Source: Streptomyces xanthophaeus
Lineage (GTDB): Bacteria > Actinomycetota > Actinomycetes > Streptomycetales > Streptomycetaceae
DNA length: 64,000 nt
Assembly: GCF_030440515.1 (NCBI RefSeq)
Contig: NZ_CP076543.1
Coordinates: 2,914,001 to 2,978,000, forward strand
Direction: 5' to 3'
Shown: positions 1 through 7,864 of the stretch, in pieces
Position numbering within the stretch: position 1 is the first letter of the stretch
Layout of the letters: every line of letters starts with the position of its first letter
The notes under the pieces: generated by a model
The model's database searches: none
What the model saw: the letters and a program-made list of their open reading frames with translations, nothing else
Told to the model about the DNA's origin: nothing
Made by a program: the position numbers and the translations under genes

Positions 1-655
1 GATCGAGTCCGGCCCCGGCGAAGACCCGGCGCAGGCCGTCCCACTCGCCGTCGACCGAGGGGTCGACCATCCAGCGGTCGGCGGCCAGGTCCCGTAAGGA
101 GACCACGGCCTGCCCGGCGGCCGGATGGTCCCGGGACATCGACACGAACTGCGGCTCCCGTTCCATCAGTACGTGGATCTGCAGCCCGGGCGGCACCCGC
201 AGCGGGCTGCCCTCCACCTCGTGCACGAAAGCCACGTCCAGCTGTCCCGCGGCGACCATCCTGAGCAGCGCGTTGGCGGAGACGTCGACAACGAGCGAGG
301 TCTCGGTGTCCGGAAGCCGCCGGTGGATGCGCCGCAGCCAGCCCGGCAGGGCACTGCTGGCGGTCGAGCCGATGCGCAGCCGCGAGGCGTGGGCCAGTTC
401 GCGGGCCTCCGCCACCAGCGCGGCCATCTCGGCGAGCAGCGGGCGGGCGCGGCCCAGTACGGTCCGGCCGAAGGGGGTGGGCCGGCAGCCGGTCCGCTCG
501 CGCAGGAACAGCTCGCCGTCGAGGGCCCGTTCGATGCGGCGCAGCTGGGTCGTCAGGGAGGGCTGGCTCACGCCGAGTTGCCGGGCGGCCTTGTGCAGGC
601 TTCCGGCGTCGGCGATGGCGCACAGCGCGCGCAGGTGCCTGACCTCAAGCTCCAT
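1..655 (-). CDS. LysR-family regulator, probable snapalysin activator (3' end cut off)
   Basis: Transcription factor of the LysR family. The first 60 residues form the winged helix-turn-helix (start MELEVRHLRALCAIADAGSL, then KAARQLGVSQPSLTTQLRRIE), followed by the linker helix and the start of the effector-binding domain. The ATG at 655-653 is chosen because the HTH begins directly after it. About 218 codons are present; the rest lies beyond position 1, and the usual family length is about 300 residues. It is divergent from the snapalysin gene at 865. In Streptomyces a LysR regulator (named snpR/mprR in the literature) sits divergent from snpA/mprA and activates it, so the same role is inferred here. 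A perfect inverted repeat lies between the two genes at 747-775. Confidence 0.9.
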   Translation of the reverse strand, partial: MELEVRHLRALCAIADAGSLHKAARQLGVSQPSLTTQLRRIERALDGELFLRERTGCRPTPFGRTVLGRARPLLAEMAALVAEARELAHASRLRIGSTASSALPGWLRRIHRRLPDTETSLVVDVSANALLRMVAAGQLDVAFVHEVEGSPLRVPPGLQIHVLMEREPQFVSMSRDHPAAGQAVVSLRDLAADRWMVDPSVDGEWDGLRRVFAGAGLD

Positions 656-746
656 CCCCCGAGGGTAGGCCGGTCACCGCTGACCGCACCAGCCACCGAT
701 AGCCCCCCGAATCCCGCCATTCTCACGCTAGTTGGGCTGCCGAAAT

Positions 747-775
747 CTCCCCGATAGGTTCGCGCTATCGGGGAG
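747..775. promoter_or_regulatory. 11-bp inverted repeat between LysR gene and snapalysin gene
   Basis: CTCCCCGATAG (747-757) and its exact reverse complement CTATCGGGGAG (765-775) are separated by 7 nt. It lies 90 bp upstream of the protease start and about 90 bp upstream of the regulator start. LysR regulators bind interrupted dyads in such divergent promoters, so this is the best candidate operator. A partial copy of the half site (CGATAG) occurs near 696-701. It could also fold as an RNA hairpin in the leader. Confidence 0.55.
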
Positions 776-864
776 TGACATCATCCGCCGGGCACTTCCC
801 CTCCCGCAGACTCCGGTTCGAAAGACCACCCCCCACCGCACCGGACGAGTAGGAGCTCCCCCAC

Positions 865-1533
865 ATGCGCCACTCCCGTAAGGCCATGCTGGCCACGACC
901 GTCGGCCTCGGCCTCGCCGCCACCCTTGGTGTCGTCCCCACCGCCACCGCCGCGCCCGCCCCCGTCGGAAACGCCGTGAGCTACGCCGCGTACGAGAGCT
1001 CGCCGGAGAACGCGGCCGCCAACGCCGCCTTCTTCGAGGCCGTGCAGCGCGCGGTCGCCGAGCAGCGTGCCGCGAACCCGGGCGCCCTGGCCGTGACCGT
1101 CACGTACAACACCCGCAGTGCCCCGAGCTTCCGCAGCCAGATAGCCCGCTCCACGCAGATCTGGAACGGCTCGGTGTCCAACGTGAAGCTGCAGGAGGTG
1201 TCCTCGGGCGGGAACTTCTCGTACCGCGAGGGCAACGACTCACGTGGCTCGTACGCGAGCACGGACGGGCACGGCCGGGGTTACATCTTCCTGGACTACC
1301 GGCAGAACCAGCAGTACAACTCCACCCGGGTGACGGCGCACGAGACCGGCCACGTGCTGGGTCTGCCGGACCACTACTCGGGCCCGTGCAGCGAGCTGAT
1401 GTCGGGCGGCGGCCCGGGCACCTCGTGCACGAACGCCAACCCGAACTCCGCCGAGCGGGCACGGGTCAACCAGCTCTGGGCCAACGGCTTCGCCTCCGGT
1501 CTGGGTGCGAAGGATCTCGCCGCCAAGGGCTGA
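865..1533 (+). CDS. snpA: Snapalysin-type secreted zinc metalloprotease (M7)
   Basis: Small secreted neutral protease that degrades milk and other extracellular proteins. Residues 1-30 are a signal peptide (Arg-rich start, hydrophobic core, cut near TATAAPAP). The catalytic signature [12 protein letters not shown] at about residues 155-166 gives the HExxHxxGxxD zinc site typical of family M7, and the following [17 protein letters not shown] stretch holds the Met-turn and the disulphide cysteines. The protein of 222 residues matches the family length. A ribosome site (GTAGGAG) precedes the ATG. It is divergent from the LysR gene, which probably activates it. The stop lies one base from the end of the convergent gene at 1535. 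Confidence 0.93.
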   Translation: MRHSRKAMLATTVGLGLAATLGVVPTATAAPAPVGNAVSYAAYESSPENAAANAAFFEAVQRAVAEQRAANPGALAVTVTYNTRSAPSFRSQIARSTQIWNGSVSNVKLQEVSSGGNFSYREGNDSRGSYASTDGHGRGYIFLDYRQNQQYNSTRVTAHETGHVLGLPDHYSGPCSELMSGGGPGTSCTNANPNSAERARVNQLWANGFASGLGAKDLAAKG

Positions 1534-1534
1534 G

Positions 1535-1738
1535 TCACCGCTCCTCGGGATCCATGTGATCGGGGCAGTCGGGGTTCCGGCAGGGACCCCGGCCCCACAC
1601 CGGGATGAAGATCCCGAGGGACTTGCGCCGCCTGACCACCGTGTCGACGCGGCGCCCGCACGCCGGGCACGTCTGCTGTTCGTGCCCGGCCTGCGGGGCC
1701 ACCGTCTCGTGCGCGTGGTGCTGCTGTTCACCGGCCAT
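1535..1738 (-). CDS. Small zinc-ribbon-like protein of unknown function
   Basis: A 67-residue protein with two cysteine pairs: CPACG near residue 24 and CRNPDCPDH near residue 54, a pattern expected of a treble-clef or ribbon zinc site. The central part (KSLGIFIPVWGRGPC) is basic and hydrophobic. A good GGAGGT ribosome site precedes the ATG at 1738. It ends tail to tail with the snapalysin gene. Function not recognised; binding to nucleic acid or protein is only a guess. Confidence 0.7.
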   Translation of the reverse strand: MAGEQQHHAHETVAPQAGHEQQTCPACGRRVDTVVRRRKSLGIFIPVWGRGPCRNPDCPDHMDPEER

Positions 1739-1774
1739 ACCTCCACGGTAGGCCGGTTCCGTGCGTTCGGCGGG

Positions 1775-2356
1775 TCAGCGCCTGCGCGCGTAGGTGGTCA
1801 CGACCTGCCCGCCGCCGAAGGCCTTGACCCCGGTCAGCTCCAGGTCGCGCCGGGCGAAGCCGGCCCGCGTGAGGGGCGTCCCGGTCCCGGTGAGGACCGG
1901 GTAGGTCTTGATCACGAACTCGTCGATCTCTTCGACCACCTGGGCGGCGAGGTCCGCACCTCCGCAGAGGTAGATGCCGAGCCCGTCCTGGGCCTTCAGT
2001 TCCCGCACCCGGGCCGCCACGTCCCCGCTGATCAGCTCGACCGCCGGGTCGGGGGTGACCGCGATCGAGCGCGTGGCCACGTACTGCTTCATGTGGGCGT
2101 AGGGGCTCGTGACGCCCACCTTGAGGGCCGGGTCGTAGGTGCCGCGCCCCATGACGACCGCGTCGAAGTGCCGGGCCTTCGAGATGTCGACGCCCAGCGT
2201 CTCGTGGGCGTGGGTCGGCAGGGTCTCGGGGTACTCGGTCGTGAGGTACCCGAGGTATTCGGGGTCCAGGTAGTCGTTGAAGAAGTCGCCGTCCCCGTCC
2301 GGGTCCGCCATGAACCCGTCGACGGAGGTGGCGATGAGGTACGTGAGCTTGCGCAA
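1775..2356 (-). CDS. Dihydrofolate reductase-like (RibD C-terminal domain) protein
   Basis: Member of the RibD_C/DHFR-like NADPH-dependent reductase superfamily; the real substrate of this branch is usually unknown. The N-terminus LRKLTYLIATSVDGFMADPDG matches the family's first beta strand and the SxDG loop. Further on are VMGRGTYDPALKVG, ATRSIAVTPDP and IYLCGGADLAAQVVEE, the usual nucleotide-binding and substrate segments. I start at the TTG of 2356 because it lies directly before the conserved first strand and has an AAAGAG ribosome-site-like stretch upstream. An in-frame ATG at 2404 would add 16 non-conserved residues. Length about 193 residues, normal for the family. Confidence 0.82.
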   Translation of the reverse strand: MRKLTYLIATSVDGFMADPDGDGDFFNDYLDPEYLGYLTTEYPETLPTHAHETLGVDISKARHFDAVVMGRGTYDPALKVGVTSPYAHMKQYVATRSIAVTPDPAVELISGDVAARVRELKAQDGLGIYLCGGADLAAQVVEEIDEFVIKTYPVLTGTGTPLTRAGFARRDLELTGVKAFGGGQVVTTYARRR

Positions 2357-2466
2357 GCGATTCTCTTTCGCTGGGGAGTGCCGTCGCACCGAGGCACGTC
2401 GCATAAAGTACTTCGCTTGCAGTGGTTAGGCAAGGGGCTTCTGCTCCCGGGCCGGACCCGCGGCCG

Positions 2467-3060
2467 TCAGCCGCGCGCCTTGCGCCACATCGGCCACATC
2501 AGCGGCCCCTCCGGAAGCCGTACCGCCTGTCCCGTGAACTCCCAGCCGAGCCGCTCGTAGAGCCCCTTGCTGCGCTCGCTGCTCGCCTCCAGGTACGCCG
2601 GTACGCCCTCGCGGTCGCAGCGCTCCAGCACCGGCCGGATCAGCTCGCTCCCCAGCCCCTGCCCCTGCCGGCCCGGGGCGACCGCGATCATCAGCAGGTA
2701 TTCGTGCTCCTCCGCCGTCGGGTGCACCGCGCCCGTGAGGCGCCCGACGAGCTCGCACCGCTCGTTGTCCGGGTCCGCCACGGCCCGCATCCTCGCCGGG
2801 ACCTCGTCCTCACCCTCGGGAACGCCCGCCGGGATCCTCAGCCACAGCGCGGCCGCCGAGCCGTCCACGGCGTAGTCGATCCGGCCCTCCTCCAGCGCCA
2901 CGTCCACGAAGACGCCCAGGAACTTCCCGTGCACCGCGGCCCGGTGTTCCGGGTCCGGGAAGACCCAGCTGCTCACCGGGTCGGTACGGAAGGCCTCGTC
3001 GAGCAGCCGCGCCACGGCGTCCCGGTCCGACTGATCCGCCTGACGTATCTCCAGCACCAC
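2467..3060 (-). CDS. GNAT-family N-acetyltransferase
   Basis: Acetyl-CoA-dependent acetyltransferase of 197 residues. The acetyl-CoA pyrophosphate loop is seen in LLMIAVAPGRQGQGLGSELI (QGQGLG, about residues 134-139), followed by the motif B stretch AYLEASSERSKGLYERLGWEF. The start is a GTG at 3060. The acceptor substrate cannot be told. It is followed by the DHFR-like gene on the same strand after a gap of about 110 bp. Confidence 0.85.
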   Translation of the reverse strand: MVLEIRQADQSDRDAVARLLDEAFRTDPVSSWVFPDPEHRAAVHGKFLGVFVDVALEEGRIDYAVDGSAAALWLRIPAGVPEGEDEVPARMRAVADPDNERCELVGRLTGAVHPTAEEHEYLLMIAVAPGRQGQGLGSELIRPVLERCDREGVPAYLEASSERSKGLYERLGWEFTGQAVRLPEGPLMWPMWRKARG

Positions 3061-3128
3061 TGGTCACACCCTTCACTCACGCGTCAAAAACCGTGAGCGA
3101 TCCTAGAGTTGACACAGACATGCGGTAA

Positions 3129-3164
3129 GGCCCGTTCCGGCACCGTGCGGTACCGGGACGGGCC
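3129..3164 (-). terminator. Hairpin terminator after the encapsulin operon
   Basis: GGCCCGTTCCGG (3129-3140) pairs with CCGGGACGGGCC (3153-3164) with one G-U pair. It lies about 60 bp beyond the polyprenyl synthase stop at 3225 and fits a factor-assisted terminator for the minus-strand operon. Confidence 0.5.
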
Positions 3165-3224
3165 CAGGGGGTGTCCCGGCCCCCTCCCCCGGGCTTCCCC
3201 GAACGGCTCGCACCCCCCGCGCGC

Positions 3225-4268
3225 TCATCTCGTACGGCGCGTCACGAACTCCGCGAGTGCCAGCAGCCCGCCCGCCGCCCCGAGGTCCGGAACGGCCCGG
3301 GACAGCTGCTGGACCGCCCGCCCCATCCGGTCCGCGGCCTGGGCCTGCGCCCAGTCGCGCCCGCCGGCCCGGTCCACCGCCTCGGCCGCCCGGAGTACGT
3401 CGTCCCCGGCCATGGGGCCCGCGTAGAGCGCGGCCAGCTCCGCACCCGCCGCGGTGTCCGAGGTGAGGGCGGCCACGACCGGCAGGGACTTCTTGCGGGC
3501 GATCAGGTCGGCCCCGGCGGGCTTGCCGGTGTGCCCCGGATCCCCCCAGATGCCGATCAGGTCGTCGATCAGCTGGAAAGCCAGCCCCGCCTCCCTCCCG
3601 AAGGCGTCCATGGCGTCGACCTCGTCCGGCCCGGCCCCCGCGTACAGGGCGCCCAGCGCGCACGCGCAGCCCAGCAGCGCCCCGGTCTTGGCCGTCGCCA
3701 TGTCCAGGCACTCGTCGAGCGTGACCTGCGGACGCTGCTCGAAGGCACAGTCCGCCTGCTGGCCCGCGCACAGCTCGATGACGCAGGCCGCGAGCCGGGC
3801 CGAGGCCGCCGCGGCGGCCGGATGCGGGTCCTCCGCGAGCAGCCGCAGCGCGAGGGCCATCATCGCGTCGCCCGTGATGATGGCGTCCGGTGTCCCGAAG
3901 ACGGTCCAGGCCGTGGGACGGCCCCGGCGCCGGACGTCCTTGTCGATGATGTCGTCGTGCAGCAGCGTGAAGTTGTGGGCCAGCTCCACGGCCGCCGCCG
4001 CCCGTACGGCCTCTTCGGCCGGACCGGCCCCGGGCCCGCGCAGGGCCTGGGCGGCGGCCAGCACCAGGGCCGGCCGGATGGCCTTCCCGGCCCCGCCCGA
4101 GGCGGGGCTGCCGTCCTCGTGCTCCCAGCCGAAGTGGTACATCGCCACGCGCCGCATCGAACCCGGCAGGCTCTCGACCGTGCGGCGCAGCTGCGGGTCG
4201 ACCGCTTCTCTCGTCCGTTCCAGCAGGGCCGCGGCGTCCTGACCCTCACCGGTCGCGATGGCGTTCAC
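3225..4268 (-). CDS. Polyprenyl diphosphate synthase, probable encapsulin cargo
   Basis: Trans-prenyltransferase joining isopentenyl diphosphate units head to tail. Both Mg-binding Asp-rich motifs are intact: HDDIIDKD (DDxxD at about residues 105-109) and QLIDDLIGIWGD (about 233-243). The phenylalanine five residues before the first motif suggests a short product (C10-C20); this is inference. The GTG at 4268 is chosen as start: it lies 5 nt past the shell gene stop, no plausible start lies closer upstream, and it keeps the N-terminal segment before the catalytic core. The reading frame stays open far upstream into the shell gene, but that part is out of phase with known protein. Prenyl synthases are established cargo of family 2B encapsulins and load through a disordered N-terminus. 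Coupled translation with the shell gene is likely. Confidence 0.88.
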   Translation of the reverse strand: MNAIATGEGQDAAALLERTREAVDPQLRRTVESLPGSMRRVAMYHFGWEHEDGSPASGGAGKAIRPALVLAAAQALRGPGAGPAEEAVRAAAAVELAHNFTLLHDDIIDKDVRRRGRPTAWTVFGTPDAIITGDAMMALALRLLAEDPHPAAAAASARLAACVIELCAGQQADCAFEQRPQVTLDECLDMATAKTGALLGCACALGALYAGAGPDEVDAMDAFGREAGLAFQLIDDLIGIWGDPGHTGKPAGADLIARKKSLPVVAALTSDTAAGAELAALYAGPMAGDDVLRAAEAVDRAGGRDWAQAQAADRMGRAVQQLSRAVPDLGAAGGLLALAEFVTRRTR

Positions 4269-4273
4269 CGCGG

Positions 4274-5680
4274 TCAGCGCCAGCGGCCGATCTCGACGTT
4301 CTCCAGCACGCCGAGCGCGTCCGGCACCAGCACCGCGGCGGAGAAGTAGGCGGTGACCAGGTAGGAGATGATCGCCTGCTCGCTGATCCCCATGAAGCGG
4401 ACCGACAGGCTCGGCTCGATCTCGTCCGGGATGCCCGGCTGGTGGAGCCCGATCACGCCCTGTTCGTCCTCGCCGGTGCGCATGCACAGGATGGACGTGG
4501 TCCGGGCGTCGCTGATCGGGATCTTGTTGCTCGGGAAGATCGGCACCCCGCGCCAGGCCGGCACCCGGTTGCCGCCGATGTCCACCGACTCCGGGTAGAT
4601 GCCGCGCTTGTTGCACTCGCGGCCGAAGGCGGCGATCGCCTTGGGGTGCGCCAGGAACAGCTTGGAGCCGCGCCGCATGCTGAGCAGCTGGTCCATGTCG
4701 TCGGGGCTGGGTGCGCCGTCGTGCGGCTGGATGCGCTGGTCGTAGTCGGCGTTGTGGAGCAGACCGAAGTCGCGGTTGTTGAGCATCTCGTGCTCCTGGC
4801 GCTCGCGCAGCGCCTCGACCGTGAGCCGCAGCTGCTGCTCGGTCTGGTTCATCGGGTGGTTGTAGAGGTCGGCGACGCGGCTGTGGACCCGCAGGACCGT
4901 TTGTGCAATGGAGAGTTCGTACTCGCGCGGCCGGGCCTCGTAGTCCACGAAGGTGCCGGGGAGGACGGCCTCGCCCTGGTGGCCGGCGGAGAGCTCGATC
5001 GCGGCCTCGCCGTACTTGTTGGTCTCCCGGTCGGGCCGGGTCCGTACGTCCTCCACGTGCTCGCGCAGCGACTCGACCCGGTCGGCGAGGAGCTGGAAGT
5101 CCTGCCGGGACAGGGCGAGCACGGTGCCGGAGGTGGCGGCGCGGGCGGTGTACTCCCAAATCGATTCTTCATCGACGAGGGACTCGTCGCCGAAGTACGC
5201 GCCGTCGGCGACGGTCGCCAGGACGGCGTCCTCCCCGTAGGGGCCGGGGCCGATCTGGTCGATGCGGCCGTGGGCGAGGAGGAAGACCTGGTCGGCGGGG
5301 CTGCCGAAGGAGGTCAGTTCCTGGCCGGCCTCGAAGTCGATCTGCCGGCAGCGCCGGGCGAGTTCACCGAGGACGTCGAGGTCCTCGTAGTCGCGCAGCA
5401 GCGGGAGCTCGCCGAGCTCGGCCGGGATCACCTGGACCTGGGTGCCGGTCTTGACGAACTCCACGACGCCGTTGCCGACCGAGTAGCTCAGCCTGCGGTT
5501 GACGCGGTACGTGCCGCCCTGCACCGGCACCCACGGCAGCATCTTCAGGAGCCACCGCGAGGTGATCTCCTGCATCTGCGGCGCGGACTTGGTCGTGGTT
5601 GCCAAGTTCCGTGCGGCCGTCGTCCCAAGACTGCGCTGCGGTGTCTGGGCCTCGGACTCGGAACCTGCCTGGACCGACAT
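4274..5680 (-). CDS. eshA: Family 2B encapsulin shell protein with cyclic-nucleotide domain (EshA type)
   Basis: Shell protein of a protein nanocompartment. The 468 residues split as an N-terminal arm and first part of the HK97-like fold (1-85), an inserted cyclic-nucleotide-binding-like domain (about 100-200, with [22 protein letters not shown] as the phosphate-cassette region), then the rest of the HK97-like fold (about 225-468, including [22 protein letters not shown] and [13 protein letters not shown]). EshA of S. griseus and S. coelicolor is the known relative; it forms large multimers and affects sporulation and antibiotic production, and the class was later recognised as family 2B encapsulin. 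Transcribed as a unit with the prenyl synthase 5 nt downstream. Whether this copy binds cAMP cannot be read from the sequence. Confidence 0.93.
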   Translation of the reverse strand: MSVQAGSESEAQTPQRSLGTTAARNLATTTKSAPQMQEITSRWLLKMLPWVPVQGGTYRVNRRLSYSVGNGVVEFVKTGTQVQVIPAELGELPLLRDYEDLDVLGELARRCRQIDFEAGQELTSFGSPADQVFLLAHGRIDQIGPGPYGEDAVLATVADGAYFGDESLVDEESIWEYTARAATSGTVLALSRQDFQLLADRVESLREHVEDVRTRPDRETNKYGEAAIELSAGHQGEAVLPGTFVDYEARPREYELSIAQTVLRVHSRVADLYNHPMNQTEQQLRLTVEALRERQEHEMLNNRDFGLLHNADYDQRIQPHDGAPSPDDMDQLLSMRRGSKLFLAHPKAIAAFGRECNKRGIYPESVDIGGNRVPAWRGVPIFPSNKIPISDARTTSILCMRTGEDEQGVIGLHQPGIPDEIEPSLSVRFMGISEQAIISYLVTAYFSAAVLVPDALGVLENVEIGRWR

Positions 5681-5916
5681 GTCTTTCCCTTTCGATCACT
5701 CCATGGATCTGCGGGTGCAGCCTGTCAGTACGGAGCGTGGTCGGACCATTACACAAAAGGGTGGGACTACCCCGTCCGGGCGCGGGGCACCCTTTGGGGT
5801 CACCCATCTCCCTCACGAGCCCCTTCCGCCCCACGTATCCCATCAATTTCGGCCAGGCGCGAGCCCCGCGAAGGTCTAACTTGCATCAAGGATGCAAGTT
5901 TCCCTAGGGTGGCCTC
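5681..5916. other. Divergent intergenic region eshA / nsrR
   Basis: The 236 bp between two divergent genes hold the eshA promoter (not identified by motif) and, next to nsrR, the operator at 5878-5900. No small gene was seen. Confidence 0.6.
5878..5900. promoter_or_regulatory. NsrR operator upstream of nsrR
   Basis: An 11-1-11 dyad with perfect 10-base arms: AACTTGCATC (5878-5887) and GATGCAAGTT (5891-5900). It shares AA-N3-GCATC-N3-GATGC-N3-TT with the site before the flavohaemoglobin gene (6483-6505), which argues that one regulator reads both. It ends 17 bp before the nsrR start. Confidence 0.85.
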
Positions 5917-6372
5917 ATGCGGCTGACCCGATTCACCGACCTGGCACTGCGCGTCCTGATGCGCCTGGCCGTCGAGGAGACGGACCTCCCGACCACCCGT
6001 GACGTGGCGGCGACCATGGAGGTCCCCTACACGCACACCGCCAAGGTGGTCGCCAGGCTGCAGCACCTCGGCCTGGTCGAGGCCCGGCGCGGCCGCGGCG
6101 GCGGGCTCACCCTGACCGCCGCCGGGCGCGCCGCGCAGGTCGGCGCGGTGGTGCGCGAACTGGAGGGCGAGGGGGACGTCGTGGACTGCGAAGGCACCAC
6201 CCCCTGCCCGCTGCGCGGGGCCTGCATCCTGCGCGGCGCGCTGCGCCGGGCCCAGGAGGCCTTCTACGCCGCGCTGGACCCGCTCACGGTGAACGACCTG
6301 GTGGCATCGCCCACCGGACCGCTCCTGCTGGGCATTTCGAGCAGGGCGCCGACCGGATCCGGGAGCCCCTGA
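5917..6372 (+). CDS. nsrR: NsrR, Rrf2-family nitric-oxide sensor repressor
   Basis: Iron-sulphur transcription repressor that loses DNA binding when its cluster reacts with NO. The winged helix is at the N-terminus (MRLTRFTDLALRVLMRLA, VPYTHTAKVVARLQHLGLV, GRGGGLTL). Three cluster cysteines are at residues 91, 97 and 103 in the loop CEGTTPCPLRGAC. Asp8 is also present; in S. coelicolor NsrR the aspartate at this place is the fourth cluster ligand. The 151-residue length is normal. It carries its own operator upstream and is followed by the flavohaemoglobin gene, the classic NsrR target in Streptomyces. Confidence 0.93.
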   Translation: MRLTRFTDLALRVLMRLAVEETDLPTTRDVAATMEVPYTHTAKVVARLQHLGLVEARRGRGGGLTLTAAGRAAQVGAVVRELEGEGDVVDCEGTTPCPLRGACILRGALRRAQEAFYAALDPLTVNDLVASPTGPLLLGISSRAPTGSGSP

Positions 6373-6482
6373 CCCGTCCGGGCCGGATGGCCGGTTACCG
6401 CCGCCCGCGGGACCGGCCCGACGAAGGATCGAACGGAAGTTCGAACAGAAGTCCGCATCACGTCGGTCCTTCTGCGATCAAA

Positions 6483-6505
6483 AATAAGCATCTTAGATGC
6501 ACATT
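6483..6505. promoter_or_regulatory. NsrR operator upstream of hmpA
   Basis: AATAAGCATCT (6483-6493), T, AGATGCACATT (6495-6505). The inner GCATCT/AGATGC is a perfect dyad, and the AA-N3-GCATC-N3-GATGC-N3-TT frame equals that of the nsrR operator. It lies 34 bp upstream of the hmpA start, over the expected promoter. Confidence 0.85.
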
Positions 6506-6539
6506 CACACAGTCACGTCCATCACACGAGGAGTTCCGC

Positions 6540-7736
6540 ATGCTGTCCGAGAAGTCGAGCGCCACCGTACGAGCCACCCTGCCCGCCGTCGGGGCGGCGA
6601 TCGGCGACATAGCCGGGCTCTTCTACACCAAGCTCTTCACGGCCCACCCGGCACTGATCCGCGACCTCTTCAACCGGGGCAACCAGAAGGCCGGCCTCCA
6701 GCAGCAGGCCCTCGCCGGCTCCGTCGCCGCCTTCGCCACCCACCTTCTCGCCCACCCGGACACCCGGCCCGACGTGATGCTCGGCCGCATCGCCCACAAG
6801 CACGCCAGCCTCGGCGTCACCCGCGAGCAGTACGCGGTCGTCCACCGGCACCTCTTCGAGGCGATCGCCGAGGTCCTCGGCGATGCCGTCACCCCCGAGG
6901 TCGCCGAGGCCTGGGACGAGGTCTACTGGCTGATGGCGAACGCCCTGATCGCCCTGGAGGAGCGCCTCTACGCCGAGCAGCGGGTCGTCGCCGGCGACGT
7001 GTGGCGCGAGTGGACCGTCACCGACCGGGTGGCGGAGACGGCGGACTGCACCACCTTCCGGATCGCCCCCGCCGACGGCGCCCCGGCGCCCGCCCACCGG
7101 CCCGGCCAGTACGTCTCGGTCCAGGTCGAACTCCCGGACGGCGCCCGCCAGATCCGCCAGTACAGCCTCATCACCTCCCCGGGCTCCGCGGTCCGGGCGA
7201 TCACCGTCAAGCGGGTCCACGGCCCGGCCGCCGCCGGCCCCGACGGCGAGGTCTCCAACCACCTGCACGCCCGGGTCCGCACCGGCGACACCCTGCGCGT
7301 CTCGGCCCCGTACGGCGACCTCGTCCTGGCGGACTCGGCCGCCCCGGTGCTGCTCGCCTCGGCCGGCATCGGCTGCACCCCGATGCTCTCGATGCTGGAG
7401 CACCTGGCCGACAACGGGCACACCGCCCCGGTGACCGTGCTGCACGCCGACCGCTCGCCCGCCGACCATCCGCTGCGGGGCGACCACCGGGCGCTGACGC
7501 ACAAGCTCCCCGACGCCTCGGCCCGGTTCTGGTACGAGGAGTCGGCGGAGCCGGGCGACGGCGAGGGCCGCATGGACCTCTCGGCCGTCCCCCTCGCCCC
7601 GGGCACCAAGGCCTACCTGTGCGGGCCGCTCCCCTTCATGCGGGCCGTGCGCGAGCAGCTGATCGCCAAGGGCCTGCCGGCCGCCGACATCCACTACGAG
7701 GTCTTCGGCCCGGACCTGTGGCTCGCATCGGCCTGA
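6540..7736 (+). CDS. hmpA: Flavohaemoglobin, nitric oxide dioxygenase
   Basis: Cytoplasmic enzyme converting NO and oxygen to nitrate with NAD(P)H. The 398 residues comprise a globin domain (1-140; LFYTKLF distal helix, proximal histidine in IAHKHASLGV), an FAD-binding ferredoxin-reductase domain (about 150-250; RQYSLITSPG) and an NAD-binding domain (about 260-398; LLASAGIGCTPMLSML and YLCGPLPFMRAV). The ATG at 6540 is used because GAGGAG lies just upstream and the globin fold begins at once; the frame is open further upstream without homology. Controlled by NsrR through the operator at 6483-6505. Confidence 0.95.
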   Translation: MLSEKSSATVRATLPAVGAAIGDIAGLFYTKLFTAHPALIRDLFNRGNQKAGLQQQALAGSVAAFATHLLAHPDTRPDVMLGRIAHKHASLGVTREQYAVVHRHLFEAIAEVLGDAVTPEVAEAWDEVYWLMANALIALEERLYAEQRVVAGDVWREWTVTDRVAETADCTTFRIAPADGAPAPAHRPGQYVSVQVELPDGARQIRQYSLITSPGSAVRAITVKRVHGPAAAGPDGEVSNHLHARVRTGDTLRVSAPYGDLVLADSAAPVLLASAGIGCTPMLSMLEHLADNGHTAPVTVLHADRSPADHPLRGDHRALTHKLPDASARFWYEESAEPGDGEGRMDLSAVPLAPGTKAYLCGPLPFMRAVREQLIAKGLPAADIHYEVFGPDLWLASA

Positions 7737-7864
7737 TCCCTGGCCGGATCGGCTCGCTCGCCGTACGAATGCACTAGCCGCGGAAGGGCCGCCTCCACTA
7801 AACCGGAGGGTGACGAGACGGGCACAGAGGGTGCCCGTCGCGCACCGCAACGAAGGAGGCGGCC

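Noticed and set aside
4269..5159. Upstream open extension of the prenyl synthase frame
   Set aside because: It runs in another frame through the shell gene and gives Arg/Pro-rich nonsense; the GTG at 4268 is the first sensible start.
4442..5926. 494-codon open frame on the plus strand over the encapsulin gene
   Set aside because: Antisense shadow of eshA; no ribosome site or recognisable protein, and the minus-strand frame is a clear family member.
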